From assembly GCF_037948395.1 (NCBI RefSeq), contig NZ_CP149940.1:4588001-4652000 (forward strand): 64,000 nt of DNA, in the 5' to 3' direction. This document shows positions 1 to 9,040 of this stretch, piece after piece (the stretch's first letter is position 1; the number at the start of each line of letters is the position of its first letter). The stretch is from Serratia nevei. Its GTDB lineage: Bacteria > Pseudomonadota > Gammaproteobacteria > Enterobacterales > Enterobacteriaceae. The notes beneath the pieces were generated by a model. The model was not told the origin of the DNA. It saw nothing but the letters and a program-made list of their open reading frames with translations, and ran no database searches. The translations under genes and the position numbers were made by a program.

Positions 1-615
1 TGTAAGGGTAATCTCCAGATAATTAGACAGCAGAGTGACGGGAGCCTCATAAAGCTGCCTCAGATAATCAAGCAGAATATCGGTATTCTCAGGTGTTTCC
101 CGGCGATGAACAGCCACGTACAACTGTGATTTCTCCCCCCCTATCCTGACACTTTTTCCGGGTACAAGATCAAACGCAATATGGGGGACATCTTTCATGC
201 CCCATATAACAATATTCGATAAGCCTCCAAATGCTTTTTCTGCCAGCCAGTCAAATCCGCCAAAACCGGGAATGGCTCCGACGAAGACCTGCTTATGCCG
301 GGGCAGCGCTGGCGCGATGCTTTGAAGCACGCTTTCGCGTACATGGCTTGGGGCAGTAATGATAATGAGATCTGCAGCGGCGCAGGCTTCATCGACTGAC
401 GCCGTCATCCTGACGGCAGAGGCTTTTATGACATTTGCGTCAGGCATGATCGCATGCAACTGAGCGCCACTGCCTTGATATGCGGTGACAGTTTCTGGCC
501 GGCTAGTGTAAAGAGTTACTGCAACTGCGGGATTTTGACTGAATAAAATGGCAGCAAGGTGGCCCGTACGGCCGGCCCCACATATTGTTACCCTTAACTT
601 CTCGCCTGAGAACAT
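1..615 (-). CDS. Opine (octopine/nopaline) dehydrogenase-family protein, partial
   Basis: The reading frame is open from the ATG at 615 to the left edge, giving the first 205 residues; the C-terminal half lies outside the window. Residues 8-25 form a Rossmann strand with the NAD(P) motif GAGRTG. The stretch around LVPGKSVRIGG is typical of octopine/nopaline dehydrogenases. The start overlaps the stop of the diaminopropionate synthase gene as TAATG and has a GGGAG ribosome site inside that gene, so the two are translationally coupled. In staphyloferrin B loci the gene after sbnA is sbnB, which encodes an ornithine-cyclodeaminase-family oxidase of the intermediate ACEGA. ACEGA is chemically opine-like, so inferring that this enzyme does the SbnB step is reasonable but untested. 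Confidence 0.8.
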   Translation of the reverse strand, partial: MFSGEKLRVTICGAGRTGHLAAILFSQNPAVAVTLYTSRPETVTAYQGSGAQLHAIMPDANVIKASAVRMTASVDEACAAADLIIITAPSHVRESVLQSIAPALPRHKQVFVGAIPGFGGFDWLAEKAFGGLSNIVIWGMKDVPHIAFDLVPGKSVRIGGEKSQLYVAVHRRETPENTDILLDYLRQLYEAPVTLLSNYLEITLT

Positions 616-1628
616 TATTCTCCCTCCTGAACAGAAGAGAGTGCAAACCAGCCATCAAGTTTCTCCCAGACTTGCTCGGAGAGAAGATCCCGTTCTTTGA
701 GCCACTCCTCATTGAAGATCGTATTTAGATATTTTTCACCGCCATCTGCAATAACGAGAGCCACATTCCCCCGAATCGTTCCATTATTGATAAATTCCAA
801 CGCTTTATATATTGCACCACCGGTAGAACCGCCAACAAGCAGCCCGAAACGGCGCGCAAGATAGCGTGCAGTTTCAAAAGCGCAGACGTCGGAAACCTGT
901 TCACCATAATCAATGCAGCTGTAATCCAGAACTAATCCGACGGTGTCTCCTTCCGGTGTGCCGGTCCCTGATTGATAATAGGGTTTTCCTGGCTTGCCAA
1001 ATACGATAGAGCCTTCTGGCTCTACCGCGATCGTAACTGTATCCGGATTATGAACCTTGAGACCATGCGCTATCCCTGTCATCGAACCGCCAGTGCCAAC
1101 ACATCCAATCCACGCGTCGACTTTGCCAATCTGGCAGATAATTTCACGCACCAGGTCTGCATATCCACCGGCATTGGCCGCATTATCTGATTGGTTCATG
1201 AAAACTGCGCCGGGTATTTCACCTGCAATTTCAGCCGCCATACGCTGTCGTTCCACAACCGCGACTTCATTTTCACCATAATTACCCTTAACGTAACGAA
1301 TATCTGCTCCCAGAGCTCGCATGATGGTAATTTTATCCTGAGCGGCATGATGGTCCACCACTGCAATAAATTTAAGCCCAAATTCGATAGCCGCAATGGC
1401 CAGGCCGATCCCCGTATTTCCTGATGATGATTCAACAATCGTCCCACCTGGTTGGATCCGCCCTGATTTCAGCGCCGCAACAATCATATTTCTGGCCATG
1501 CGATCTTTCATGCTCCCGCCAGGATTGTTCTTCTCCACTTTGATATAAAGACGAGAGTCAGATTGCGCCAGCGGTAATTGAATGACGGGAGTATTGCCAA
1601 TCAAATCAGTTACTTTTCTGAAGATCAT
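615..1628 (-). CDS. SbnA-like 2,3-diaminopropionate biosynthesis PLP synthase
   Basis: This 337-residue member of the cysteine synthase/cystathionine beta-synthase fold has its PLP lysine at K41 (GGSMKDR) and the phosphate-binding loop SSSGNTG at 67-73. In the staphyloferrin B pathway SbnA joins O-phospho-L-serine and glutamate to give ACEGA, the precursor of 2,3-diaminopropionate. The siderophore context (decarboxylase, receptor and NIS synthetase upstream) favours that role over ordinary cysteine synthesis. A GGAG site precedes the ATG at 1628, and the gap to the upstream gene is 11 bases. The start of the following gene overlaps its stop. Base composition is lower in GC than the backbone to the right, suggesting transfer. 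Confidence 0.85.
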   Translation of the reverse strand: MIFRKVTDLIGNTPVIQLPLAQSDSRLYIKVEKNNPGGSMKDRMARNMIVAALKSGRIQPGGTIVESSSGNTGIGLAIAAIEFGLKFIAVVDHHAAQDKITIMRALGADIRYVKGNYGENEVAVVERQRMAAEIAGEIPGAVFMNQSDNAANAGGYADLVREIICQIGKVDAWIGCVGTGGSMTGIAHGLKVHNPDTVTIAVEPEGSIVFGKPGKPYYQSGTGTPEGDTVGLVLDYSCIDYGEQVSDVCAFETARYLARRFGLLVGGSTGGAIYKALEFINNGTIRGNVALVIADGGEKYLNTIFNEEWLKERDLLSEQVWEKLDGWFALSSVQEGE

Positions 1629-1639
1629 TTTACAACTCC

Positions 1640-3040
1640 TTAATTGTCAACGGTAAAAATGAGGTTTTGGCGCGAGCTCATGACAGCGGTCAGTCTTGTG
1701 GGGAGCGGGTGCCGGTGGAACTGGTTTTCCAGTAAATCCATTTGGTAACCAGCGGTATTGGCAAATATCAGCAAGTCGCCCGGTTCAGGCAGGTGCTTGA
1801 ATGCAATCAGACGGTTAGTTATAACGTCCTCGTCAAGGCAACTATGACCCGCAATCCATGCTTTCGCAGCAGGAGATGGCTCATGAGAATTCTGACGAAT
1901 ATGAAGCGGATCGCTTAAGAATTCAGAGTTAAACCACGTTTCGCATGCACTGAAGCTACTTCCCTCGACAAAAATAACGTATCCGGAATCACCGTGAGGC
2001 CGGACTCGACATACACGAAAAACACTTATGGCGCTCTGGTTGGCCAGACTTCTTCCGGGCTCGACACACAGCGTTAATCCTTCATCGATTAATGCATCGC
2101 AGACTCTTTTACCCACAGGGCCCGCGCCGCCAAGAAACTGAGTGAGCCAGTGCTCAGCGTTTATATCACCACCATAGGGATAGAAAGCATCCGGGACCCG
2201 TCGAGTACGATAATTTTCCTGCGTCTGTGAGGATAGCCATGCCTTATAGCAATTCCCCTCTACATACTGAACGGGCAACCCTCCCCCGATATCGATAATG
2301 CATGGGGAATGGCCAAGACTACGGGCGCAGGCAATCAACGGTAATGTGTCAAAAAAAGCGTTAACCCTGGATACGGGCGAGTAGCCACTAAGATGGAAAT
2401 GGAAGCCATCGATTTTTAATGGATTACAGGTCTCGAGTTTCTGAAGCACGGCACTCACTTCACTGGATGACATACCAAAACGGCTGGTATGGCTGAACGC
2501 GGGGCGAAGGCGCAGTAGTATACTGATTCGGCCTGTCGGGCTTTTCCAGCATTTAGCTACTTCCATGAGATCGTCCATTTCCTCGACTGAATCCACGACA
2601 ATCCGCGCCCCCTGCAGAATTAACTCCTGCAAAAAACGTATTGTTTTTGCAGGACCGGTGGCACACAAATCGGTGCCTCTGCATCCAGCGCGGATAGCAT
2701 CGTTGAGCTCATGCAGGCTGGATACATCAGCCCCTGTTCCGGCAGCGACGGCAGCCTGTAATAACGACTGTGATTTATTGACTTTAACGCCATAATAAAA
2801 TTTCGCTTCAATACCAAATCCCGCCGTAATAGCAGCCATCGCATTGAAATTATTCTCCACGGTATGCGGCCAAACAATATTGAGCGGAGAACCGTAAATT
2901 TCTGATAAGCGAACAAGAGTATCAGGGGACGTCTCTAACCATCGGGCAATAACAGGATCCACATAGGGGGGTAATTCTCTGGCAGGGCTTACCCGCCATG
3001 AAGTGGTTTCCCGGCAATAGGTATTTAACAGCGAAGCCAT
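1640..3040 (-). CDS. SbnH-like PLP-dependent fold-III decarboxylase
   Basis: This 466-residue protein belongs to the alanine racemase-fold decarboxylases (Orn/Lys/Dap/Arg family 2). The PLP lysine is K86 in YYGVKVNKS; an IDIGGG phosphate-binding glycine cluster and a VEPGRS motif follow in the usual order. SbnH of staphyloferrin B decarboxylates citryl-diaminopropionate to give the ethylenediamine unit, and the neighbours support the same job. Diaminopimelate decarboxylase (LysA) is the main alternative, but that gene is not normally found in siderophore operons. A GAGAGGA ribosome site precedes the ATG at 3040; the receptor gene ends 11 bases upstream, consistent with one transcript. Confidence 0.85.
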   Translation of the reverse strand: MASLLNTYCRETTSWRVSPARELPPYVDPVIARWLETSPDTLVRLSEIYGSPLNIVWPHTVENNFNAMAAITAGFGIEAKFYYGVKVNKSQSLLQAAVAAGTGADVSSLHELNDAIRAGCRGTDLCATGPAKTIRFLQELILQGARIVVDSVEEMDDLMEVAKCWKSPTGRISILLRLRPAFSHTSRFGMSSSEVSAVLQKLETCNPLKIDGFHFHLSGYSPVSRVNAFFDTLPLIACARSLGHSPCIIDIGGGLPVQYVEGNCYKAWLSSQTQENYRTRRVPDAFYPYGGDINAEHWLTQFLGGAGPVGKRVCDALIDEGLTLCVEPGRSLANQSAISVFRVCRVRPHGDSGYVIFVEGSSFSACETWFNSEFLSDPLHIRQNSHEPSPAAKAWIAGHSCLDEDVITNRLIAFKHLPEPGDLLIFANTAGYQMDLLENQFHRHPLPTRLTAVMSSRQNLIFTVDN

Positions 3041-3051
3041 ATTAAATCCTC

Positions 3052-5163
3052 TCAGAAATCAATGGTTACCGATGCAAGGAAGGTGCGTGGCGCTCCCTGC
3101 GCAATGGTGCTGTATGACGCCACGCCAGCCCAATAATGGCGATCTAACACGTTCTGAACATCAAAGCGGAAAGTTGCCGGTGTACCGTACACACGCGTTT
3201 TATAGGCAGCCCCCATATCTACCGTTGTCCAAGAACGGATAGACTGCGTATTCGCCTGATTGACGTACTGCTTCCCGCTGTAATTAACATGACTGTTCAG
3301 GGACAATCCCCGTAGGACAGGGAGGTCATATTCCACACCCGCGTTTGCTTGTACCGGGGAGACGCCAACGGGTTTGTTACCACGAACGCCGGTGGAGGGA
3401 GATTTGGTGAGCTCAGCATCAATCAGGGAAAGGCTTCCTGACATTCGCAAATTATCAAGAGGTTTATGGGAGATATTCAGTTCAATTCCTCGGTTCCGCT
3501 GCTCGCTATTGGAATTGAATGTATTGCTACTGTCGATTGCACCACTCGGCTTCGTGATCTGGAAAAGAGCAAGACTGTTTTGGATTCCCGCCTCATCGTA
3601 TTTAATGCCCACTTCGTATTGACGCGATCGGTATGGACGCATCACCTGACCTGCGTTTTGTGCCGTACCAGGGGCAACATCACCTTTGCTGAGCCCCTCA
3701 ATGTAGTTGGCATACAGCGAAACGGGTTTCCAGGGACGGTAAACCAGGCCAAGCATCGGAGTGACGGCAGAGTCATCATAGGTGGATGAACGATCGCCAT
3801 TAGCGGCGAAGTTATCGGCACGAACCCTTTGGAGACGCACGCCTGGCGTGATGTCAACACGTCCATCCAGTACGGTCATTGTGTCTGCAAGCGCGAGACC
3901 ACTTAACTGGCTGGAGGAGGTTTTTGATACTCTGGCTGGCGCAGAAGGCAGGGTGACATCAACGTCTGACGGGGAATAAATATTGGAATCTACCGTTTGC
4001 CCCCAAGTGCTGGCGATTGCGAGGCGATCATGGTAATAACTGACCTGCAGCGTCGCCTGATGATCAATGGAACCGGTTGAAAAATAACTTCTTGCGCCAG
4101 CTTCTAAAGTATAACGATTCACCTTAAAGCGGAAATTAGTAATCGTCGAGACGACATCCCCTTTGTCGTTAATAATATTAGGGGTTTGCTCTGATATGCG
4201 TGAAACCATCGAGCGCCCACCGCCTGCATTCGCAAAAACGGTCACGTTGTCATTAATATCGTATTCTGTGTGTAGCAATGCCCCCTGATCCCGGATTTTC
4301 CACCACATCCCCTTTTGTGCGATGTTTGTCTTACCATCAGGAGCATCCGGAACATCAATGCCTGCAGCGACAGTGAAGGGGCGATTTGGGGATTTGACTC
4401 GCTGATATTGATCAAGCAGGTCAAGGGAAGCCCTCACCCCTCCGTTCCCATAATCGAGAGCAAGCGCGCCTAATGCCGTATTTTTATAGGCATTGTCGAG
4501 TGCCAAATCGCCACCACTACCGCCACCGTTAAAACGGATTCCCCACACCTCACCGTCCGGGGTAACCCACAATTTACCGACATCGACGTATGCACCGAGT
4601 TGGTTGTTGGACTCCCAGGTGGTGGTGAGTCGTTTAATATCCTGAGCTGTAGCCCTTTTAGTCACTGCGTTGATGACACCGCCAACCCCTCCATTCGGGG
4701 ACATCCCATAGAGCCCCGCGCCCGGCCCCTTCAGTAACTCTATTCGTTCGAGATATTGCGGCAATAATTGATAATTTGGTGCCACACCATAGACACCATT
4801 GAGTGCCACTTCACCGGTATTGCCTTCACCAATAGGGAATCCACGGATCATGAAAGAATCCAGGATCCCGCCTGAAGGAGAGGTAACCCGCACGGATGAA
4901 TCATTTTTTATAACATCGCCGAGAGATTTAGCCTGCCTGTCTTCAATGTATCGCGAGGTATATCCCTTGATACTGAATGGCGTATCATGAATGACTTTAC
5001 TTCCTAATAAGCCAATGTTGGCTTGTTTGGATAGTTCATCTTCAGTTTGTGTAACAGCACTGTCGGCGGTAACGACAACGGTATCTTCCGCGTTCGCAAT
5101 ATAAGGAATTAAAATTTCTACAACAGCCAAAACCAGAAACTTCTTTCTACGATTCATAACCAT
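3052..5163 (-). CDS. TonB-dependent siderophore receptor
   Basis: The 703-residue product begins with a basic, hydrophobic signal peptide cleaved near IANA (about residue 25), followed at once by a TonB-box-like DTVVVTAD. A plug domain follows (GSKVIHDTPFSIKGY, later LLKGPGAGLYGMSPNGG), then a long beta-barrel ending in the aromatic C-terminus TIDF. The family imports ferric siderophores across the outer membrane using TonB-ExbB-ExbD; ExbB/ExbD are encoded at 28968-30374. The gene sits inside the biosynthetic operon, so its likely ligand is the product of this operon. An alternative start six bases downstream (MNRRKK) is possible. The exact ligand cannot be read from sequence. Confidence 0.93.
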   Translation of the reverse strand: MVMNRRKKFLVLAVVEILIPYIANAEDTVVVTADSAVTQTEDELSKQANIGLLGSKVIHDTPFSIKGYTSRYIEDRQAKSLGDVIKNDSSVRVTSPSGGILDSFMIRGFPIGEGNTGEVALNGVYGVAPNYQLLPQYLERIELLKGPGAGLYGMSPNGGVGGVINAVTKRATAQDIKRLTTTWESNNQLGAYVDVGKLWVTPDGEVWGIRFNGGGSGGDLALDNAYKNTALGALALDYGNGGVRASLDLLDQYQRVKSPNRPFTVAAGIDVPDAPDGKTNIAQKGMWWKIRDQGALLHTEYDINDNVTVFANAGGGRSMVSRISEQTPNIINDKGDVVSTITNFRFKVNRYTLEAGARSYFSTGSIDHQATLQVSYYHDRLAIASTWGQTVDSNIYSPSDVDVTLPSAPARVSKTSSSQLSGLALADTMTVLDGRVDITPGVRLQRVRADNFAANGDRSSTYDDSAVTPMLGLVYRPWKPVSLYANYIEGLSKGDVAPGTAQNAGQVMRPYRSRQYEVGIKYDEAGIQNSLALFQITKPSGAIDSSNTFNSNSEQRNRGIELNISHKPLDNLRMSGSLSLIDAELTKSPSTGVRGNKPVGVSPVQANAGVEYDLPVLRGLSLNSHVNYSGKQYVNQANTQSIRSWTTVDMGAAYKTRVYGTPATFRFDVQNVLDRHYWAGVASYSTIAQGAPRTFLASVTIDF

Positions 5164-5191
5164 TATCTCGAGTCCCAGAGTTACCGGCGTA

Positions 5192-7051
5192 TCAATCAGC
5201 TAAAGGATTATTAAGGCCGTGCTGAAGTCGATAATCAGTATATTGTTGTAAATGCATGCTCATTAATGAGCGGGTATACCAGGGATGGTTCATAAAATGC
5301 TCGCGTTCCTGATGCCAGAAGCTGTCATCTAGCCTTGGGTGAAGTTCTTTAAATACACGGTCAAGTTCTTCGCCAATAACTTTCCACATACGGTTATCTT
5401 GGATGCAATAGAAGTGAGTCAGGCAAAGGGCGATTTCATGTAAATGACTGACAAGGCAAGCATCCACGACGAAGGTTCTGACGGGTTCAATATCATCTTC
5501 AAACACCGTGGGTAAAATGCCAGGCCAGATATAAGGCTTGAGTTCGTAACCTTGCTTACGGAGTGCCGGGGCCCAGCTGCGGCCATCGCCGAAGTCACGG
5601 ATAAGCATGGCCACAGCGCGGCCGGAATCATCAAATAAAACCTGCGTATTTTGTTGGTGTGCTTCAAGCGCCACGCCATAAATCAAATACATAGCCAAGA
5701 CCGGTTTCAGTATGATCCGGGTGTAATGACGAAACCATGTCTCAGGCGTGTATCCTGACAAGGCAATCAGCTCACTGATAAGGGGATCGGATTTATGCGG
5801 GAGGGCGGTAAATAGCGATGCAACCGTGATAGCCAATGAATTATCGTTTCTTTTCCACGCATCCGTACTACGAAACACGACGGAGAGAAACTTACCCTCA
5901 GCGTCATCCATACGATCTTTATGACGGAAGTGCCATGCGGCATCTTCCCGGAAAAAGTCGAGTTTGCCGTCAAAACCCTGCTCCACATCCAGGATATCCT
6001 CAATAATCGTACTAATACGCGGCCCCATGTGAATGGATTTAGCCTGGAGGCTACGCATCTCACTGGTCATCCATATGGCAACGGGCAATTTTATAAAAGG
6101 CAATGCCGGGGCCGTCGGAAGCATAGTTCTGAACGACATTGAGGGTGCGGTTTCAATTTCGGGACCAAATGGCAAAAGAATGCCTTCGTCTATTTCTTTG
6201 GAGAAATGACCCAAGACCCAATGTTCAAGATGCCAGGGGTGAAGGGGAATGGGCAGCCATTCTTGAGGGTTGTGATGTTGACTTTCGAGCCAGGCGCACC
6301 ATTCACTCCAGACGCCAGGAAAGGCCGATGACAGCCATTGATGGGTATCCTGAACATGAGGCATCTTCTCGCAATAAACCATGTCGGCCTGTATGGCTCC
6401 CATGCGAAGAATGACTCGGGCTCCAAATTCGGCGGACAGGGCCTCGATGTCTTCATCGTTTAATCCAGGCCGGGACTTCCAGGTAGGATAATAAGGGTGG
6501 CCTTCCAGAGATCCCCACTGGTCCAGGAGAGTCGCCCCCTCTCTCAAACTGTGATGGCGTCTTATCCATTTAACAAAATAAGACTCCCCCTCTTTCTCCA
6601 TGTCTTTAGTAATGCTATTCCGCCATTTTGACCGATGCGCTCTGGCCAGCCGGTCATTATGGATACTGTTAGCAACATCTTTATTGAATTTAGCTATACC
6701 CTCAGCCGAAGGGCTGAAACTAAATTCATTTTTCAGGACGTCGATCAGTTGTTCATGTGACAGAATCGGTGTTTTGCTCCCGTCGGCTGCCTCGAGGATA
6801 ATATCACCACGATTAATAACACTATTCGCCGGAAAAACCGCCGTTAGATTTAGCCGAAGGGTATATTCTCCATCAGAGAGGCGGTAATTAACCCTACTTT
6901 TATCATCGAAAATCTCAAGTTTCTTTTCATCAAGTAGTTTTTCCGAAAAAAGACAACGAATTATTCGAGAGAGTGCGTTACGAGCCGAAAAATCAGGTTG
7001 TGTTGAAAGTGCCTGTCTCGCAAAGCCATTCTCCTCTGCCAGCTCCATCAT
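5192..7051 (-). CDS. NRPS-independent siderophore synthetase, IucA/IucC family
   Basis: The product is 619 residues from the ATG at 7051, which has a GGGAG site five bases upstream; an in-frame TTG at 7063 lies within that ribosome site and is rejected. Family signatures are HPYYPTWKSRPG (185-196), the LHPWH element (270-274), EAHQQN (464-469) and RDFGD (486-490), with a FhuF-like C-terminal part. NIS synthetases adenylate a carboxylic acid such as citrate or 2-oxoglutarate and condense it with an amine or alcohol. Staphyloferrin B needs three such enzymes (SbnC, SbnE, SbnF); only this one is inside the window, so others should lie to the left. Which of the three it matches is not certain. 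Confidence 0.92.
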   Translation of the reverse strand: MMELAEENGFARQALSTQPDFSARNALSRIIRCLFSEKLLDEKKLEIFDDKSRVNYRLSDGEYTLRLNLTAVFPANSVINRGDIILEAADGSKTPILSHEQLIDVLKNEFSFSPSAEGIAKFNKDVANSIHNDRLARAHRSKWRNSITKDMEKEGESYFVKWIRRHHSLREGATLLDQWGSLEGHPYYPTWKSRPGLNDEDIEALSAEFGARVILRMGAIQADMVYCEKMPHVQDTHQWLSSAFPGVWSEWCAWLESQHHNPQEWLPIPLHPWHLEHWVLGHFSKEIDEGILLPFGPEIETAPSMSFRTMLPTAPALPFIKLPVAIWMTSEMRSLQAKSIHMGPRISTIIEDILDVEQGFDGKLDFFREDAAWHFRHKDRMDDAEGKFLSVVFRSTDAWKRNDNSLAITVASLFTALPHKSDPLISELIALSGYTPETWFRHYTRIILKPVLAMYLIYGVALEAHQQNTQVLFDDSGRAVAMLIRDFGDGRSWAPALRKQGYELKPYIWPGILPTVFEDDIEPVRTFVVDACLVSHLHEIALCLTHFYCIQDNRMWKVIGEELDRVFKELHPRLDDSFWHQEREHFMNHPWYTRSLMSMHLQQYTDYRLQHGLNNPLAD

Positions 7052-7184
7052 ATTTTCTCCCAAAGTAAGAGGGTTGAAACGATTAGGCGTAAATTGAGAA
7101 CCTTAAGATCAACGTGATATTTCATTGCTCTCTCAGGTTCCTTGAAAACTTTCAGTCACTACGCTACCATCAAAATAAATTCAT

Positions 7185-7209
7185 GTAAATGATAATCAAT
7201 ATCATTCTC
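7185..7209. promoter_or_regulatory. Two overlapping Fur boxes between divergent siderophore genes
   Basis: GTAAATGATAATCAATATC (7185-7203) matches the 19-base Fur consensus GATAATGATAATCATTATC at 16 positions. A second register at 7191-7209 matches at 15. The core 7190-7204 fits the 7-1-7 form with one mismatch. The site lies 134 bases upstream of the NIS synthetase start and 59 bases upstream of the CitE-like start, so one iron-dependent repressor could control both directions. Confidence 0.85.
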
Positions 7210-7267
7210 ATAACTGTAATCCATGATGAGAGAATCAATTTATATCAATCACTTAGGCGGACAAGGT

Positions 7268-8092
7268 ATGAGTATAGAGATTAGCTATTTGTTTATCCCT
7301 GCTAATAAAGAGGTAATGTTTTCGAAGGCGTTGGCCAGTGGTACCGATGCGATCATTATTGATCTTGAAGATGCTGTTCATCCGAACGAAAAGCCCCTTG
7401 GGCGTGATAACGTTCTGAGTTGGCTACATAAAATTAATAAGAGCAGCGTTAAAACCGGAATATATATCCGGATAAATCATCCAAACGACAAGGAATTTGA
7501 TGACGACATCAGTTTACTCAATTCATTAAATAAGCCATTGATTACGGGTGTGATGGTGCCAAAACTGGAATGCAGTGAAACGATAAACCATTTGAAGTCG
7601 AGGCTTAATGCCGGAATATCAAGGCTACCCTTTATCGGCATCATAGAAACGGCGCGAGGATTGTATCACTGTGAGAGTATAGCCTGTAGCGGTGTGGTCA
7701 GATTAGCGTTCGGCTCTTTAGATTATTCACACGATATTAATTGTCTGCAAACACCTGAGGCACTTCTCTATGCGAGAAGTCGTATCGTGGTGGCTTCACG
7801 GCTTGCCAACCTACCGCCCCCTATTGATTGCGTCACCCCCGAATTTTGTACGCCCGAAACGTTGTTAACGGATTGCTGCCATGCCCGATCTCTTGGATTC
7901 AGTGCGAAATTATGTATTCATCCGGATCAAGTCGATGTGGTTGCCAAAGCATTTAGCCCTACTGAGGAACAAATTAAATGGGCTGAAGAAGTGTTAAAAC
8001 AGTCCAGAGAGAGTTATGCATTCCAGATCGGAGGTTCGATGGTAGATTTACCTTTAATAAAACAGGCGGCCCGTTTAATGGACAATAAATAA
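7268..8092 (+). CDS. CitE-type HpcH/HpaI aldolase/citrate lyase-family protein
   Basis: This is a TIM-barrel aldolase of the CitE group, 274 residues from the ATG at 7268. Conserved positions include DLED (32-35), R69, PK (98-99), the metal-binding E127 in IIETARG and FGSLD (148-152). In-frame ATGs at 7223 and 7226 lie close to the Fur boxes; the 7268 start is chosen because MSIEISYLFIPANK matches the usual N-terminus of the family. Staphyloferrin B loci carry SbnG, a metal-dependent citrate synthase from the other branch of this superfamily. This gene may supply citrate or a related acid to the NIS synthetases, but its CitE-like sequence leaves the substrate open. It diverges from the operon across the Fur boxes. 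Confidence 0.8.
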   Translation: MSIEISYLFIPANKEVMFSKALASGTDAIIIDLEDAVHPNEKPLGRDNVLSWLHKINKSSVKTGIYIRINHPNDKEFDDDISLLNSLNKPLITGVMVPKLECSETINHLKSRLNAGISRLPFIGIIETARGLYHCESIACSGVVRLAFGSLDYSHDINCLQTPEALLYARSRIVVASRLANLPPPIDCVTPEFCTPETLLTDCCHARSLGFSAKLCIHPDQVDVVAKAFSPTEEQIKWAEEVLKQSRESYAFQIGGSMVDLPLIKQAARLMDNK

Positions 8093-8115
8093 ATCAGAAT
8101 GGACATATTAGCAAC

Positions 8116-8154
8116 CCACTCAAATAATATTAATCATAATTATTATTTGAGTGG
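8116..8154. terminator. Perfect 14-bp inverted repeat, likely bidirectional terminator
   Basis: CCACTCAAATAATA at 8116-8129 and its exact complement at 8141-8154 flank an 11-base AT-rich loop, 24 bases after the CitE-like stop. No strong T-run follows, so termination is inferred only from position and stem quality. Confidence 0.5.
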
Positions 8155-8332
8155 TTATAGATAAACTCTCTCTATATATATTTAACCGTTCGATATCATT
8201 TAACGTCAGGCCAAAGCATTTGCCCTGGAGAGAGTGTCCGACAAGCAAAGAGTAGCCTTCCAGTAAGGAGCCCGAGTCTGCGATAGAGGCGCTGCATTTC
8301 GCACAAACCAGGCATGTTGTCACAACGCTCAT
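8120..8332 (-). CDS. Possible small CxxC protein
   Basis: A 70-codon frame begins MSVVTTCLVCAKCSAS and contains a CLVCAKC cluster and a FGLTLNDIERLNIYRE segment that looks coding. Against it, the ribosome site is weak, and the last 15 codons run through the inverted repeat at 8116-8154 and read as AT-rich low-complexity sequence. It converges on the CitE-like gene. I do not recognise the family. It could be a remnant of an older gene or a chance frame. Confidence 0.3.
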   Translation of the reverse strand: MSVVTTCLVCAKCSASIADSGSLLEGYSLLVGHSLQGKCFGLTLNDIERLNIYRESLSITTQIIIMINII

Positions 8333-8425
8333 TTTGGTAAGATTTTCTTATGAATTCATGATAGCATCGGGTAACACTATTACGCTGGCAAGGATGTCAG
8401 AGGGACTGAAATCATAGGGACGAAG

Positions 8426-9040
8426 ATGCAGACTGCTATGCAAAGCAATCCCCCCGAAATTACACTATCAGCACTGAGCCATCTGGCCTTTTGTGCTCTT
8501 GTTGGGCTGGGTATTGCTCGCCAGGAAGGCGTTGCCAGTACGCCGTTGACTGAACATCTGTTTTTGGTTCGTTGGTTGGCTACGGCTCAAAAACAAAAGC
8601 GGTTTCCAAAATGTGTTGCCATTGATATTGCACTCCTGCTTGAGCAGGGACGGAGAAAAGGCCCCGCCAGCAAGCTGCGTGAAAAACTGCAATACCTGTG
8701 GCGATCCTGCACTGACCCCCTCATCACCCAATCGGACTTATTTCGACTCACCTATGTTACCGAGAAACTGAGAGAGCAAGGTTGGAAAAACTTCATCATG
8801 GACAGCCACATCTGGAAAGATGAACGCTTTTCTGCATCTTCTGCACCCAATGAGTTTTACACGGAAGAAAATACGTTAAGAGCAGCGTTCTCCGATAATG
8901 GTGAGTTAACCAATACTTTAGAGTTACGCATCATTGGAGATGTTGAATCACTCTTGGCGCTAATGGCCCAATCAGCTATTTCTGCAAAGCTGATTGAGAG
9001 AGGCGAGCTCTTCCATCGGGTCGTGCTGTTTCCCCAATAA
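8426..9040 (+). CDS. DUF2913-family protein
   Basis: This 204-residue soluble protein reads like the DUF2913 family of enterobacteria: an N-terminal helix LSHLAFCALVGLGIARQEG, then LFLVRWLATAQKQKRFP and KLREKLQYLWRSC, and a mixed C-terminal part. No catalytic motif or membrane segment is visible and the family has no assigned function. AGGGA precedes the ATG at 8426 by seven bases. The same frame stays open for another 53 codons after the TAA at 9038-9040, with coding-like composition, described separately. It stands alone between the siderophore locus and a decayed stretch, and its composition is intermediate. Confidence 0.7.
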   Translation: MQTAMQSNPPEITLSALSHLAFCALVGLGIARQEGVASTPLTEHLFLVRWLATAQKQKRFPKCVAIDIALLLEQGRRKGPASKLREKLQYLWRSCTDPLITQSDLFRLTYVTEKLREQGWKNFIMDSHIWKDERFSASSAPNEFYTEENTLRAAFSDNGELTNTLELRIIGDVESLLALMAQSAISAKLIERGELFHRVVLFPQ

